NCBI RefSeq assembly: GCF_000004825.1
Contig: NW_008805102.1
Span: 62,001 to 126,000 of the forward strand
Direction of reading: 5' to 3'
DNA: 64,000 bases
Source of the DNA: Heterostelium album PN500
Lineage: Eukaryota > Evosea > Eumycetozoa > Acytosteliales > Acytosteliaceae
The first letter of the stretch is position 1. Every line of letters starts with the position of its first letter. Below are positions 36,917 to 49,909 of the stretch, piece after piece. Made by a program: the position numbers and the translations under genes. Under the pieces are notes generated by a model. That model was not told where the DNA came from. It made no database searches and worked only from the letters and a program-made list of their open reading frames with translations.

Positions 36917-38101
36917 ATGGAGAATCAACATCAACAACAACAAACATTCAACTATGGTTTATATGATAATGTTAATATTGATAATATAATTAATAATAAT
37001 TTCGATAATAATAGTAACAACAACCATCATAGTAATATTTCTATAAATAGTATTAATGAGAATCATAGTAGTAGCGGCAGTAACAATAGTCATAGTTATA
37101 TAAATCCTGATTTAGATATAAATAATATAGTTGCATCAGCTGTCAATCATAGTCATCTAAATAATCAAAACGGAAAGAGTGCATTGATGGCACAACAATC
37201 GACAACTACCACTACAACTACCACCAACGGAAACAACAACACTAGTACGAACGGTGGTAGACAACCAACAAGAAAATATAAGAAACAAAAAGATAAACTT
37301 GCAGAGCTGGGCATACACGTTGAACTATCATCTAAACCAATAAAGAAAGAAGATGCAAACGGCAGTGGCGGTGTTGTAGCGAAACCAAAACGTGGACCAA
37401 AGAAGAAAGCTGCTGCAACAGCACCACCACCAACTACTACAACTCAAACTGTTAATAATAATAATGAAGATAAAGAAGATAAGAAAAGAAAAAAGTCGGC
37501 AACAGCTGCTGTTGTTCCACCCTCGAGATCGTCGTCATCGACGATGATGTCGTCACACGACGATAGCGATGACAGTCACGATGACGACGACGACTACTAC
37601 GACGATGAACACGATCATGACCACGATCATTCCGACGACGATCCAAACGACAACGAAGACCAAAGAAAACGAAAACGTCTACTGAAGAATCGTGAGGCGG
37701 CACAGCTGTTTCGTCAGCGTCAGAAGGAATACATCAACAATCTCGAGTCGAAAGCAAACTCACTGCAGAGTTCGAACGATCTCGCCAATTCAAAGGTCGA
37801 GCAACTACTCATGGAGAACGGTGCAATGAAACAGCAGGTGGCATGTCTAAAGACATTTGTGAAACAAGCGGTATCTTTCTCAGTGTCACCGACCGTACTC
37901 ACACAACCATTGCCACCACAACTAACATCTATGCAATCTGCAACCTTTCAACAGCTACAACAACAACTTCAACAACAAACTCAACAGCAACAGCAACAGC
38001 AACAACAACAACCACTTCAACAACATCAAACAAATCAACAACAATATTTTAATAATTCATTGAAATCACCTTTAAAGATACCAGATGTTGCACCTGATTA
38101 A
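36917..38101 (+). CDS. bZIP transcription factor
   Basis: Single-exon gene of 394 residues, starting at the Met of MENQHQQQ. An in-frame Met four codons upstream is possible. The N-terminal half is rich in Asn, Ser, His and Thr. A basic KPKRGPKKK stretch and an acidic Asp/His/Ser block (about residues 215-250) lead into the bZIP near residues 252-315. The basic region is KRKRLLKNREAAQLFRQRQK (consensus N-x3-A-x2-x-R-x-R-Q/R). The zipper has leucines in ...YINNLESKANSLQ..., KVEQLLMENGAMKQQ and ACLKTFVKQ. Asn-Arg and Arg-x-Arg positions for DNA contact are intact. The tail is Gln-rich. It should act as a dimer in the nucleus; target genes are unknown. It converges with CAP-G, 140 bp between stops. 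Confidence 0.93.
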   Translation: MENQHQQQQTFNYGLYDNVNIDNIINNNFDNNSNNNHHSNISINSINENHSSSGSNNSHSYINPDLDINNIVASAVNHSHLNNQNGKSALMAQQSTTTTTTTTNGNNNTSTNGGRQPTRKYKKQKDKLAELGIHVELSSKPIKKEDANGSGGVVAKPKRGPKKKAAATAPPPTTTTQTVNNNNEDKEDKKRKKSATAAVVPPSRSSSSTMMSSHDDSDDSHDDDDDYYDDEHDHDHDHSDDDPNDNEDQRKRKRLLKNREAAQLFRQRQKEYINNLESKANSLQSSNDLANSKVEQLLMENGAMKQQVACLKTFVKQAVSFSVSPTVLTQPLPPQLTSMQSATFQQLQQQLQQQTQQQQQQQQQQPLQQHQTNQQQYFNNSLKSPLKIPDVAPD

Positions 38102-38241
38102 TAATAATAATATTACTTTAATAATAATTATTATTTTTTCACTTTATTTTTTTAAATATAAAATATATTAAACAAACAAATAAATTTATTATAAACATTT
38201 GTAAATATAAAAAGTAAAATGCGCTTTGGTTTATTATAAAT

Positions 38242-41200
38242 TTAATAAACTGATCTTGATCTCTTTGGATTCGTTGGTTCTATATCATATTCAGATACTG
38301 CTTCAATATCACTATTATTGATATACATATATTCTACATCCTCTTCTTCGTCACTTGAACCAAGTGATTGATCTACTAATTCATAATAAATATATTCTTC
38401 TTGTTCTTCATTTTCTACATCTACTACATCTACTACTTCTGCTTTCTTATCTTCATTATTGACATGCTTTCCTTGATCATCATCATCTTCTTCTTCTTGA
38501 ACAATATTGTATTCTAATTGTTTTTGTACTGCTTGATCAAATTGATTTAATATATTATTAAAATTATTATTGTTGTTGTCATTATTATTATTATCATAAA
38601 GTATAATTCTTTTATCATTATTATTGCTTTCTAATTTATCATTCAATACTTTATCAATTTCTATCATAAACTTGTTATCTAAATGTGATAGAATAAAATA
38701 ATAGTTTAACTTTTTTAAATATAGATTATAAAATATAATATCTTACCTTTAATACTTGCAATATATGTTTTATAGTTATTTACATTGTTGTTGAGCGATT
38801 GGGTGTCTATTGTTGGTCTATTTGATGGTTGCTCTTGTTTTTGTAGTTGTTTCTCAACGATATTCTTAAACTGTTGTAGTAACTTGATTGATTGTTTAGA
38901 TTTCACAGTTGATCTGATGGCAATAGATATCAATTCAACGATTTTCAACAAAGGAAAGTAATCAAACAATTTCCATTTCTTTAAGTTTAAGCATAAGCAT
39001 AATGTATTACCATCTATTATTAGAATGTTTTATAAAATAATGTTACTTAATTAAATAATAATTAAAATTTAAATATTTAAACTTACATCTTTCAAAAGTT
39101 GAAATAATTATTAATAAATGTATTAATATATCAATTGATATATTTCTATGACCACTGACTTTGGATTGTGAAAGTAACTCTGCTTTTGAGAAATAGTAAT
39201 CGCAAATACTTGTGATTATCTTTGATTTGCTCGTGGCGTTTGAGTGGTTCTTGAAGCAAAAGAAATACTCGAGAGTGGTAATCATAGAGCTCACTAAAAA
39301 CTTTTGTTTTATCTCTGTTTCATTTGCCAATATATCGAATGTCTGGTGAGATTCGACATTCAAATAATCCGGTTGGAAGTATTTAATTGTCAATTCATTG
39401 AATCCCTAAAATGAATAAAACAAACATTATTGATTAAATCAATTAGTAAATAGCTAAAAATAATTCTATCATTATTATTATTTACCATTTGAAATATATT
39501 ATAACCATGATAATATAATTTAATAGTTCCACAGTAAATTAAATCTCGGTAATCCTTTTGAATATGAAGTTGATTCGATTTGATGTAGGTAGTGAAAATA
39601 TTGTAATGACTGATCAAACCAGTTGATTTAACAAGTAATAAATCAAATATTGTCTAGAGAAATAAATAAAAAATAATTATATTAGAATTGTACACTTGAA
39701 AGAACAAGATTGGAATAGCAAGTTTGTTACCTCAATAATTCTTCTCTTTACTTTTACAGATAGATCAGTGACAGTCAAAAGTTGAAAGAATTTAATCCAT
39801 ATCATTTTGGTCTGTAAACATTGATTATCCCGATCCAAAACGATGAAGAGAAATGCACATCCAATAGAAATAATGAGAATCTCATCATCTACACTCTCAC
39901 CTAAACATGGAAGAAAATAATCTAAATGTCCAATGAAATCTATTTCACTCTTTGTCTAATAAATTTATAAATATAAAAAATAAGTAAGTAACCATTCTTC
40001 CTAATTAATAGTGTCTTGTATTCTAATTAAAAAAAAAAACATTACCATATAAGAATGATCATAATAATTCTCAATCAAACAAAGAGCATGATATTTTCTG
40101 ATAAAAGTAAGCTTCTTCTCTTCATCTGAGAAATCCATTGGTACTTCAATATCAGAGATAATATGTAAATAGAAACTAGTTTTAAAATAGGTTAAGTCAT
40201 CTTATATAAATACTAACAATTACTTTACTCACCTATTGAAATCAATCCATTTAAATGATTTAAACAATGACATTAATTGTAATTTAAGTGATATATCTAT
40301 ATCCAAAGAGAATAAGAATGGTTCTATAATTTTGTTTTTAATTTAGTTTAAACTAATTTTAGTCTTTATGTTTTGTACAAGATAAATTTGTATTATTGTA
40401 ATGATTGATTGTTATACATACCAAACTTGGCAACACAACTATCAATAAAATGAGGAGTTGATATCGAATAGTTTTTTAATATCTTTACAATTTGTATCAA
40501 TATAAAGTTATCATTTGAACAACTATCGATCAACTTTAACCATTCTTTGGCACTTGGAGTTATCTCTTCTAAAATATCATCCAATCCGTCCAACTTTTTT
40601 TTTAATATATTTATAGTTAGAATAAAATTAATTGAGGCATTGTCTAATTTAATTTAAACTCACACTAATATTATCTCTTGTGAAATCAATGAAATGTCTC
40701 CAACAAAATAAAGAAGATGGAGTATGTTGATCAACACTCTCAATTTCAAGATTCAAATATTCATTGGTATCTGGGTAGTATCCATCGTTGAACAAACTAT
40801 ACAATATCTTTTTACAAACTTTACTATTCTCTGTTACATTCAAACTACTTATTAACTTTAAGAATAAAGTTAGTTTGTTAGTTAGTTTGTTTGTTTTATT
40901 CCATAATATAAATATATATTATATTTACTTTGACAATATCTAAATTCAATTCTTTCAACCAAGTGTTGATAATAAAATTCTTTACCAGTTTGTAATGTTG
41001 AGGACTACTACAATCGAAGATACCATCACTCACCAGTAACAATCTAGATTGTAAACCAATGTCATCCAATGAGAATTGACTGACTCTCTTGAGGATATTG
41101 ATTCTATCATCTATAGTCAGTTTGCTGCTGTTGTTGTTGTTACTGTTGTTGATATTTAAAAGGAATTTATCTAAATAATTGATTGATATTAACATATTCT

Positions 41201-42009
41201 TTTCGATATAGTATCTATGACTATCAATTTCCAACTTGATCGACTCATTCAATAGATTGGTAACTTCCAACCGCTCATCTTCAAATCTCTGAAGTGAAAT
41301 CAATGCTTTCAAACTAACCAATCTAATACAATCATATTTATGTAATCTTTGATCGTTCAATCTTTTAAAAATCGATTTGAACAATCTTTTACTAATAACA
41401 ATAATTATTATTATTTTATAAAAATTAGTAATTAATTAATGAATAACTTATTTTATCAACTTACCTATTTATAAAGCTGTTTGTTAATGTTGATATAGAT
41501 GTAGATGTTGATGATTTATAAAGATCTAAAATCGATTTAATGATTTTAGGTAAAATAAAGAGGAATGGTAATTGATCATTATTATTTTTTAACCATTTCG
41601 AAACTCTTTTCAGTAATGTATTTGAGAATGACAATGAAACCGATAGTCTTGCATAGAATGACAATAGTTTATTCTGATTGCTATTAGTTGTATCGTCACT
41701 ATCATCATTATTCACCACTCTTCCGTTTTCCACCACCAACTTTAAATAATCGATCAACACTGAATAAACTGTATCTTTATCTTTTTGATAAAGTTTCGTA
41801 ATTTCATCTATATTCTTATTGATCTCATAGCTCTTTACAGTATTAACAAGTATTTTTTTAATTTTTATCTTTAAATTATCATTACTATTATCATCATCAT
41901 CATTATCATCATTATTATTTTTGTTATTATCATTACTATTATTATTATTATTATTGTTGTTGTTATTATTCTTTTTAATTCCATTATTATTATTTACACT
42001 TTTATTCAT
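38242..42009 (-). CDS. capG: Condensin complex subunit 3 (CAP-G/Ycg1)
   Basis: Eleven exons with AT-rich introns splice to 1,002 residues in frame, near the family's length (about 1,000). Exons, in order: 42009-41465, 41391-40929, 40855-40664, 40593-40422, 40323-40233, 40175-40046, 39955-39731, 39653-39486, 39405-39087, 39013-38747, 38678-38242. CAP-G is a HEAT-repeat subunit of condensin I that binds DNA and the kleisin CAP-H during mitotic chromosome compaction. Helpful segments are LFKSIFKRLNDQRLHKYDCI with LVSLKALISLQRFED, LTIDDRINILKRVSQFSLDD, and LFCWRHFIDF...LDDILEEITPSAKEW, which echo the condensin HEAT and Cnd3 region. The N-terminus is an Asn/Asp tract and the C-terminus is acidic. 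The identity rests on motif order and length, and is good but not certain. Confidence 0.75.
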
Positions 42010-42392
42010 TATTATTATAATCTTATAATCTTATTATATAACAATGATAATAAAAGTAAAGTAAAAATAAACAAAACTCTGTGTATAGAGATTGCATTAT
42101 TAATTATAATATTGAATTTAATTGCTACATTTTAAATTTCCTAATAAATCTATGTAGATTTTAAATGTTATATAATTTATTTATTAAGTATTGTTTTTAT
42201 TAAAGAGTGCAAAGGGTTGGTTCAAAAAAATAAATAAATAATTAATATCAAACATTAAGTTTTTTTTTTTTTTTTTAAAAACATTTTTTTTTATTTTTAC
42301 TATTTTTTTTTACTACTAGTTTTATATCTTAATAATACATTTCACTCGAGTGTAAGTCAGTTAAGCAGCTTTATATTATTATAATAATAATA
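42010..42392. other. Divergent spacer between CAP-G and RBM5-like genes
   Basis: A 383-bp A/T-rich gap with long T runs, separating two divergently transcribed genes. It likely holds both promoters. No gene seen. Confidence 0.5.
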
Positions 42393-45300
42393 ATGGAGCA
42401 AGGTGAATTATCGGATGACGGTGAATACTCACCAACATCAGCTAGCATAAAAGAAATTAATGATATAAATATCAATAATAATAATGATAATTATAATTAT
42501 AATAATAATAATGGTAACAATTCAATATTGATGCCAAATAAACAGTTGGTCAGCTATCATGATCTGGAAGAAGGTGAAACTGAAGATGATTATAATCCAA
42601 ATATAGTTGATACAAATAATAACAATAACAATAACAATAGAGATAGAGATAGAAAGAGTAATAGAGATAATCATAATCATTATAGTAGTAGAGAAAGAGA
42701 TAGAAATGATAGAAGTGGTGGCGATAGAGAAAGATACAATAAAGATAGTAGAGATTATAGAGATAGAGATAGAGATAGAGATGATAGAAGAGATAGAGAT
42801 AGATACAAAGATGGTAGAGATCGGAGGGATGGCAGAGGATCAGACCATAGAGAGAGAAGAAGATACGATGATCTGGATCGAGACAACAATATAGAACCAT
42901 GTAAAACTTTAATATTAAGAGGTTTATCATTTGAAACTAAAGAAGAAAAAGTATAGATAGATTTATATTTTTTGTTTTAAAACAAAATATACTCTCAAAT
43001 CATTGTTGGAGATGATGATTAGAAGGATTAGTGATGTGTTTATATTTATGATTAACAAACAACAATTCAATATTATGACATTAATAAATAATCTAGATTA
43101 TAGATTCGATTAAACCGTATGGTATCTATGAATCGGTATCACTCAAGCTCGACAAACACACCAATGAATCACGAGGTTTTGCATTCGTTACTTTTGCAAC
43201 GATCGATACCGCCACTGAATTCCTAACCAATGTTAACACCACCCCGAATCGCCTGAACATCGACGGCAAAGATATTATGGTTAACTATAGTATATCAGCA
43301 GGATCGTTGTCATCATCATCAACATCATCTTCATCATCATCCTCCAATGTAAACAATTCACAAGATTGGTTATGTGATAATGTAAGTAAATAGTAATGAG
43401 TCAATAACAACTTAACAATTAAGAAAACTAACTAATAATAACAATAAAAACAAAAAAAGTGTAATAAACTTAATTTCACATGGAGAAAACAATGTTTTAA
43501 TTGTAATGAAGCAATTCCTTTGAATCCTACATTGAGATCACATGTCAATGTTGCAACTGATGAAGATACACCCGCCACTGCACTGATAATAAGAGATCTC
43601 GATACAAATACAACTGAAGATACGGTGCCTATTAATTCCACTTTATAATAATAATATTAATACAATAGGATATTATGATAATATATTATTGTATTATACT
43701 TGGCAAAAGTACAATTCATTCATACTAACCTATAATCTATTTGATATACTTTATCACTACTATCCTCTACCCTACCCTTCACTTCATTTCTATACAAACA
43801 AACAACTTAAAACAAATAGCTATACAATACACTCTATGAACTGAGTCAGTTGGTACCAAGAGAGATTAGATTAGTAAGGAAACCAGGACTACCAAAAGCA
43901 ATTGCATTTTTAGAATTCAATTCATTAAGTGTCAGTAGTAGTAATATTTATGTTTGAAAACATAAGTAAACAATGATAATTATAGCATATTAACATACAA
44001 TTCGTATCATTATTATTATTATTGTTTAGGAATCATCAACGGCATTGAGTAAATGTAGTAATTTAATAATTGATAATCAATCGGTGAGAATCAACTATGT
44101 AAAGTCTGAGAAACCAAGTGGAAAGAGTACATCGATGTTGGCACCAGGTATTTCTGCATCGGAATATGTACAGTGGACAAATAGTTTTGGTGGTGGTGGT
44201 AGTACTACTAATAAAAATAGTGGAGGGGTTAATAACAACAACAATAATAGCAATAATAATAATAGTAGTAGTAATAATAATAATGCACCTGAAGGATGTG
44301 TAATCGATCCAACAACAGGATTCTATTATAATTCAACCTCTGGATACTATTTCGATGTTATTGCACAAGTTTATTTTTACTATGACACAACTAAACAAGC
44401 CTATCTATATTATAATTCGATAACTAGCGAATATCAACCTTTTACTCCAAGTAAACCACCCACTACTTCTACTTCTAACTCTACTACAACAAAGTCAACA
44501 AATGATAATAATATTAATTTTACAAATCAACAACAACAAACCAAAAAGAAATCAACTGGTCAAAAGATAAGTGGATCTTCTGCAATTAAAAAGGTAAGTT
44601 TGAAAACAATATATTAATAACAATTATCATTATAATAGTTCATTATATTAACTTCTATTAATAATAATAGATGGACAGTGAGATTGAAAAATGGAATCAA
44701 AAAGGTAAACTATTAACAGAGGCAATGAATGCCGATGATAAACTATTTAAAGCACCAATTGCTACTAGTTTGGATATGGTTGAGTATACTGTACAGCAAC
44801 ACTTGATACAACAACAGCAACAGCAACAACAGCAACAACAACAATCTGGTTGGACTACGGTACAACAACATTTCGATCAATATGATCCTGATCAATCACA
44901 ACAACAACAGCAGAAGCAGCAGATACAAGATCAACAAGATACACAAACACAACCAACTACTACTATTACAGCTGCACCAATTAAATTTGCAATGAAGATT
45001 GCTCAACCTGTTAAAGTAGTTGCACCTGTCATTAACAAAGCAGCGGTACTCATTAATCAGCAGATCGAACAGGAAATCAACAAACCACATCCACCACCAG
45101 CACAACAAACAAAAGCAGATCTCATCGTTTGTAGACTCTGTGATAGACAGTTCCCTTCGTACGACGCACTGGATAAGCATGAAAAGATGTCCAAGTTACA
45201 TCAAGTAATGACCTTTGATTTATTTAGATCTACACTATTTTTAAAATCATACACTAACAATTACCCAATCGAATTGATTTTTTTTTGAATTTTAAAACTT

Positions 45301-45823
45301 AACTACTACTACTTTACTACTACTATATTTATCAACTACTACTACTACTACCTACAACAAACATTAATAGACAAATCTAGAGAAAGCCAAGAAGGATGGT
45401 GTAGATATCAGCAGTCTAACCGGAAACAAACAATCCAAACAGCAGCAGCAACAACAACAGCAACAAGAGGAAGACAAGAAGAGAAAGAAAGAGGTTAACG
45501 ATCCATTCGGTGAGAATAGCATAGGTTATAAACTGCTAAAGAGAGCCGGTTGGAAAGCCGATGAATCATTAGGTAAGAACGGCGGCACCAACAACAATGC
45601 ACCGATTGAATTGGCAATAAGACCAGCGGGTGCAGGTCTAGGATCGACCAACGAAGATTCGAAATACGCAATTCTACCGGGTGATGACTATCATACCATC
45701 ACAAGAAAGCGTGCTATGCAACGATTTCAAGCTCTTGGTGGTGGAGATACCGATATTGATAATAATCCATTTTTCGCAACATCATCATCATCATCATCTT
45801 CATCGTCATCAAAAAAGAAATGA
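42393..45823 (+). CDS. rbm5: RBM5/RBM10-like splicing regulator
   Basis: Seven exons, all phase 0 (42393-42950, 43097-43381, 43460-43624, 43820-43930, 44030-44593, 44671-45204, 45371-45823), give 889 residues. Domains in order: an Arg/Asp (RD) rich stretch; RRM1 (CKTLILRGLSFETKEEK, ESRGFAFVTFA); a RanBP2-type zinc finger (DWLCDNCNKLNFTWRKQCFN); a diverged RRM2 (ATALIIRDLDTNTTED); an OCRE aromatic domain (VIDPTTGFYYNSTSGYYFD); a C2H2 finger (CRLCDRQF...DKHEKMSKLH); and a G-patch (IGYKLLKRAGWKADESLGKN). This is the full RBM5/RBM10 order, which controls alternative splicing at the prespliceosome. The donor ending exon 3 (GTGCCT) is weak, and the exon 4 donor is GTCAGT. Gln and Asn runs separate domains. 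Confidence 0.93.
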
Positions 45824-45916
45824 TAATTAATTAATTAATTAATCATTTTTATTTATAAATAAATAATTAAAATTAAAAATTTGTTACATATTATTATTAT
45901 TAATATTACTATTCTT

Positions 45917-46651
45917 TTAACTTTGGTTGTTATTATTATTATTATTACTACTGTCGCTATTTTTATTTATATTAGTAATTCCTTTTGAGATTAGATAATC
46001 TATTACATGTTGATGTCCTCTTTCTTTAGCATGTGTATACATATCACTTGATTTTAAATCTTGAGGTCTATGAATTAATAAATACTCTATCATGTCTATT
46101 CGACCAGTTTTAGCGGCCAAATTAAATATACCTCGATGAGCTTGGATGTTATCATCAGAGCTTGTATAACCACTGCTATTTGCGAGAGCAACAAAGAATT
46201 TCAACTGTTCGAAATTATCTGTGCATATAGAATGCTCCATTACACTATTAAAGTTCCACTGAATCTTGAATCGATCGAGAAGATACAAAGTGACTACGGA
46301 ACAACCATAAAATGAAGAGAGTTGCAACGATTTGTTTAGAAAGAGATCGTCACTTCCGTCATAGAATCTGTCAATCAAACACCCTACAGTATCTATGCTC
46401 TTGGATATAATGGCAGCTCTCATCAACTGAAATACTTCATAGTGACTCAAGATCCAATCCAAACTACTAAGGCATTGATTTAATAGATCGAAATATCCAT
46501 GTGAAGCCAACACCAACGGTTTATTGATCACCTCACTCCATCTATAATGTAATCTATTATTTAGACTTGATATCGAGCTAACACTATCAAATATTAATCT
46601 ATTCAAATAACAATTATTAAAAACTAAAGTAAAAAGTGATTTATTTAACAT
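45917..46651 (-). CDS. Short dictyostelid ankyrin repeat protein
   Basis: Single-exon gene of 244 residues. The N-terminus (KSLFTLVFNNCYLNRLIF, then SVSSISS and YRWSEVINKP) is the leader shared with the ankyrin genes at 30202-31924 and 51424-53114. Ankyrin-like units follow: IDTVGCLIDRFYDGSDD, GCSVVTLYLLDRF, TGRIDMIEYLLIHRPQDL and RGHQHVIDYLISKGI. It stops after about five repeats, where the relatives have ten or more, so it is a short member of the family. The Asn-rich end suggests a natural end rather than a cut. Its stop lies 93 bp from that of RBM5. Function unknown. Confidence 0.8.
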   Translation of the reverse strand: MLNKSLFTLVFNNCYLNRLIFDSVSSISSLNNRLHYRWSEVINKPLVLASHGYFDLLNQCLSSLDWILSHYEVFQLMRAAIISKSIDTVGCLIDRFYDGSDDLFLNKSLQLSSFYGCSVVTLYLLDRFKIQWNFNSVMEHSICTDNFEQLKFFVALANSSGYTSSDDNIQAHRGIFNLAAKTGRIDMIEYLLIHRPQDLKSSDMYTHAKERGHQHVIDYLISKGITNINKNSDSSNNNNNNNQS

Positions 46652-46800
46652 GTCATTATTATTATTTGTAGATATATCCTCTATTTATATTTTTAAAAAT
46701 GGAAATTCGCTAGCGGCTTGATCAAAAAGTTCTAAAATTATCATCATCATATTTAATAAAAAAATAAATATTTATTATTTATTAATTTATTACTTTACTT

Positions 46801-49518
46801 CTATGGTTTTGATTTAGTTAATCGCATATCATAACAATGTTGATTACAAGTATGAGTCTTAAAGAAGTTATCTATTCCCTGTTGACCTTGGTTGGTTGTG
46901 CCATATCTTTTGAGATGTATCGAGTGTATCACAGGATCCATTAGAATTAAACCACGATCTGTTACCACACCTTCAAGATCGACTACTATCGTTGATTTAT
47001 CGGAAATGACATAGGTCCAATGAGAGAATGCCTGTATTACAGGTTCTAAACTATGATTCTTCCATCCAACTACTGAATTATACTGTATTTAAAATGAATT
47101 ATTAATAACAATTAGAATTTTATTAACAACACAAGTTGTTGTTGTTGTTGTTTACATACTTTCTCATAATCACCATCATAAAATGTTTCTAAACCATAAT
47201 AAATATCTTTATCCATTCCTTCTATAACCTTTGAAACACCAAAAGTAATAACATCCTTTCTCTATATATATACAATAAAAACAATGTTGTTAATATTAAT
47301 AAAATGAACTTAATATAATAATGATAATAATGATAACTTACAAATTCTCTATTAAATTCAAAAGCAAACTTTGCTGCTATTGTTTGTGTCTCCATATAAT
47401 CATAGTATTGTCTTCTTCTTCCTCTAGAGGTATCGGCTTCATTTATAAATAATTTAAGTACTGCTCGCTTGTTGTTCGTAACATTGTGTCCATAATATGA
47501 ATATCGTCTAAAGAATGAATTAATTAATAATGATGTTTGACCACTAATTGAATTGCTGTTAACCGTATAACTTACTTTGTTCCTTTAGCAAAAGGTTTAG
47601 GTGCAATTTTTAGATTACATTTAATCTCTTGAATGTTCATTTCAAAGTTTGGTTCTAAACATTCAAATAATACTCTGGGTAGTTGGAATTTTCTTTGATA
47701 TACTCTTACCTCTCTAATAGTACTCCAATCGGGTAACTCTTTATCAATATTATTATCAATCTCTTTTGGTATTTGTAGTTGTAATTGTTTTTGTTGTAGT
47801 TGCTGTTGTTGTTGATCTTGTTGTTTGTGTTGTTGTTGTTGTCGTCTTTGTATACTTTCAGATACGGCACGATATACATTGTCACTAAGTGATTGAATAT
47901 CCTTTGCATCGAAACTATTGATCTGCAATTGATTGTTACTCAGAATCTTGAGGGTCTGACTGAGAATGTGTATCATACTGGAGGTGCTATCGATATTCAC
48001 ATAGCCAAAGAAGTAATTCAAGTCGAATCTACAAATATTATCTACAACCTGTTCGTGTGTAATACCAAACGGATCACCATTTGGATAGTTATCTTGAAAT
48101 CTATGATATTGATTTCCATGACATGGTGCATCACATATATGTATTAAAACTCTATAAATATATATGGTTAATAGCTATTGATAAATCAAATAAAATACCT
48201 GTAATCAATCAATCTACTTACTTTATACTTTGTTTTCTCCAAGTATTTTCGAAAACAACTTTGAAACCACCGAATACATCCTCCGGACCGTCATCTCCAC
48301 CAGCCGCTACAACATTGGATAAGAACATCATAAATTCATTCGTTGACCTAAAAAATTAAGATCATAAATTTATGATGAATATTGATAGCTATGTATCTAT
48401 AAAAATGATACAAAGAGAGGTAGTGGCACTTACTTTGTAAATGGCAGAGATGAAGTTCTTTTATCACCACGATCGAAATCACTATAGCAGACAGCGGCGA
48501 ATTGTAAATCGAGATTGGTAAACTTTGCAACTATGTTATTGTAGAGTAAAGCTATATCATTTTTTACACGGTCGATATAAGGTTGCATAGATGCAGTACA
48601 GTCTAGCAGGAAACAAAGGTCAAGCTTTTAATTTGTGTGTAAAGTAAAGGTGTTGTTTATAAAATTTTTATACCAAGATATATTTATATTAGATTGATTC
48701 TGAATAAGTTTTTTGATTTGTGTTTCTATTTGTATCTAATTTGTTTCTAATTTGATTCGATTTGATTTGATTGGATATAAATTGTTTGATTTGATTTGTT
48801 TTCTTACATTTTGTGTTGCGATATTTCCAATTGGCTTTTCTGTCGGCAGATCCTTCAATAGTTCATTGACCAATTCTCTTGCTCTTATCTTTTCAAGACT
48901 TAGTTTATGTAATTCTTGCTCTTGTTCTTTAAAATGTTGTTGCTTTTGTTGTTGTTCTTGTTGTTGTTGAATTTCTGTAATTTCTTTAATAGAAGGTGAT
49001 ATTTTATCAATATTTTCATCTCCACTTCTTCTTCTTTCATGTTGATCGTTGTTGTTGTGATGATTGTGATGATTATGATGATGTTCGTGGTGACCGTGAT
49101 GACCATGGTGATGATCATGATGATCGTGGTGGTGATCATGTCCATGATGATGAAATGGATGATGACCATGACCATGACCATGACCGTGATGATGTGGATG
49201 TGGATGAGCATGTGGATGAGGATGTCCGTGTCCGAAATCATGTGGATGTGGATGTGGATGAGCGTGTGGATGAGCATGTGGATGAAAGTAAGGATGTGGA
49301 TGTGGATGTAGATGTGGCGATAACGGTGATATGGGAGGTGGTGGTAGTGCTTGTAGTGGAGGTGACGAATGTAGAGGTAAACCATAGGGATGGAATCTAG
49401 GTGGTGGATGTAAAGGTAAACCTAGTGGTGGTGGTGGTAGTGGATAATCAGCTCCATCGCCACCTCTAATTAACCAAGGTTCTATATCTTCATCTTTATT
49501 TCTCTTTAAATCACTCAT
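46801..49518 (-). CDS. vwkA: VwkA-type alpha-kinase with von Willebrand A domain
   Basis: Seven exons (49518-48808, 48624-48434, 48347-48222, 48151-47576, 47507-47342, 47261-47160, 47082-46801) splice to 717 residues. The N-terminus is Pro-rich, then has an extreme His-rich segment (about residues 70-155). Next is a vWA domain (LDLCFLLDCTASM, the MIDAS D-x-T/S-x-S-like site, and LIHICDAPCHG), then an atypical alpha-kinase domain at the C-terminus. Kinase landmarks are AVLKLF with the ATP-site lysine, IVVDLEGVVTDRGLILMDP, the glycine loop near NQGQQGIDNFF, and zinc ligands in KTHTCNHYC. Dictyostelium VwkA sits on the contractile vacuole and affects myosin II filament assembly. The vWA-kinase order and the end are standard. 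The His block is unusual. Confidence 0.92.
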
Positions 49519-49909
49519 TTTTCTTTTCTTTTTTTATAAAAAAGATTTATGTTTTTTTAATTTTATTTATTATCTTTTTCCTATCCTATCTAGTTAACTG
49601 ATTAACAACAATCATTGAGAAAAAAATAACTTTGAACGAAAAAAAACAATTAAAACTTTTTTGGTATTATCAAAAAAAAACCACATCTTTATTTTTTTGG
49701 TTTTTGTCATGAAATTCGTAAAGTGGGTGTGGGTATGAAAACGATTGATCTCAAAATTCAACTAGTTAAAAAAATTAATATTCTTGAATTAATACTTTCA
49801 AGTACTATTAATAGTATATGTTATGATATTAAATTATATGTTTTTATTTTTGTTTTGTTTTGTACATCAAATATTTATTTAATTTGCAAAAAGAAAAGAA
49901 CACTACTTT

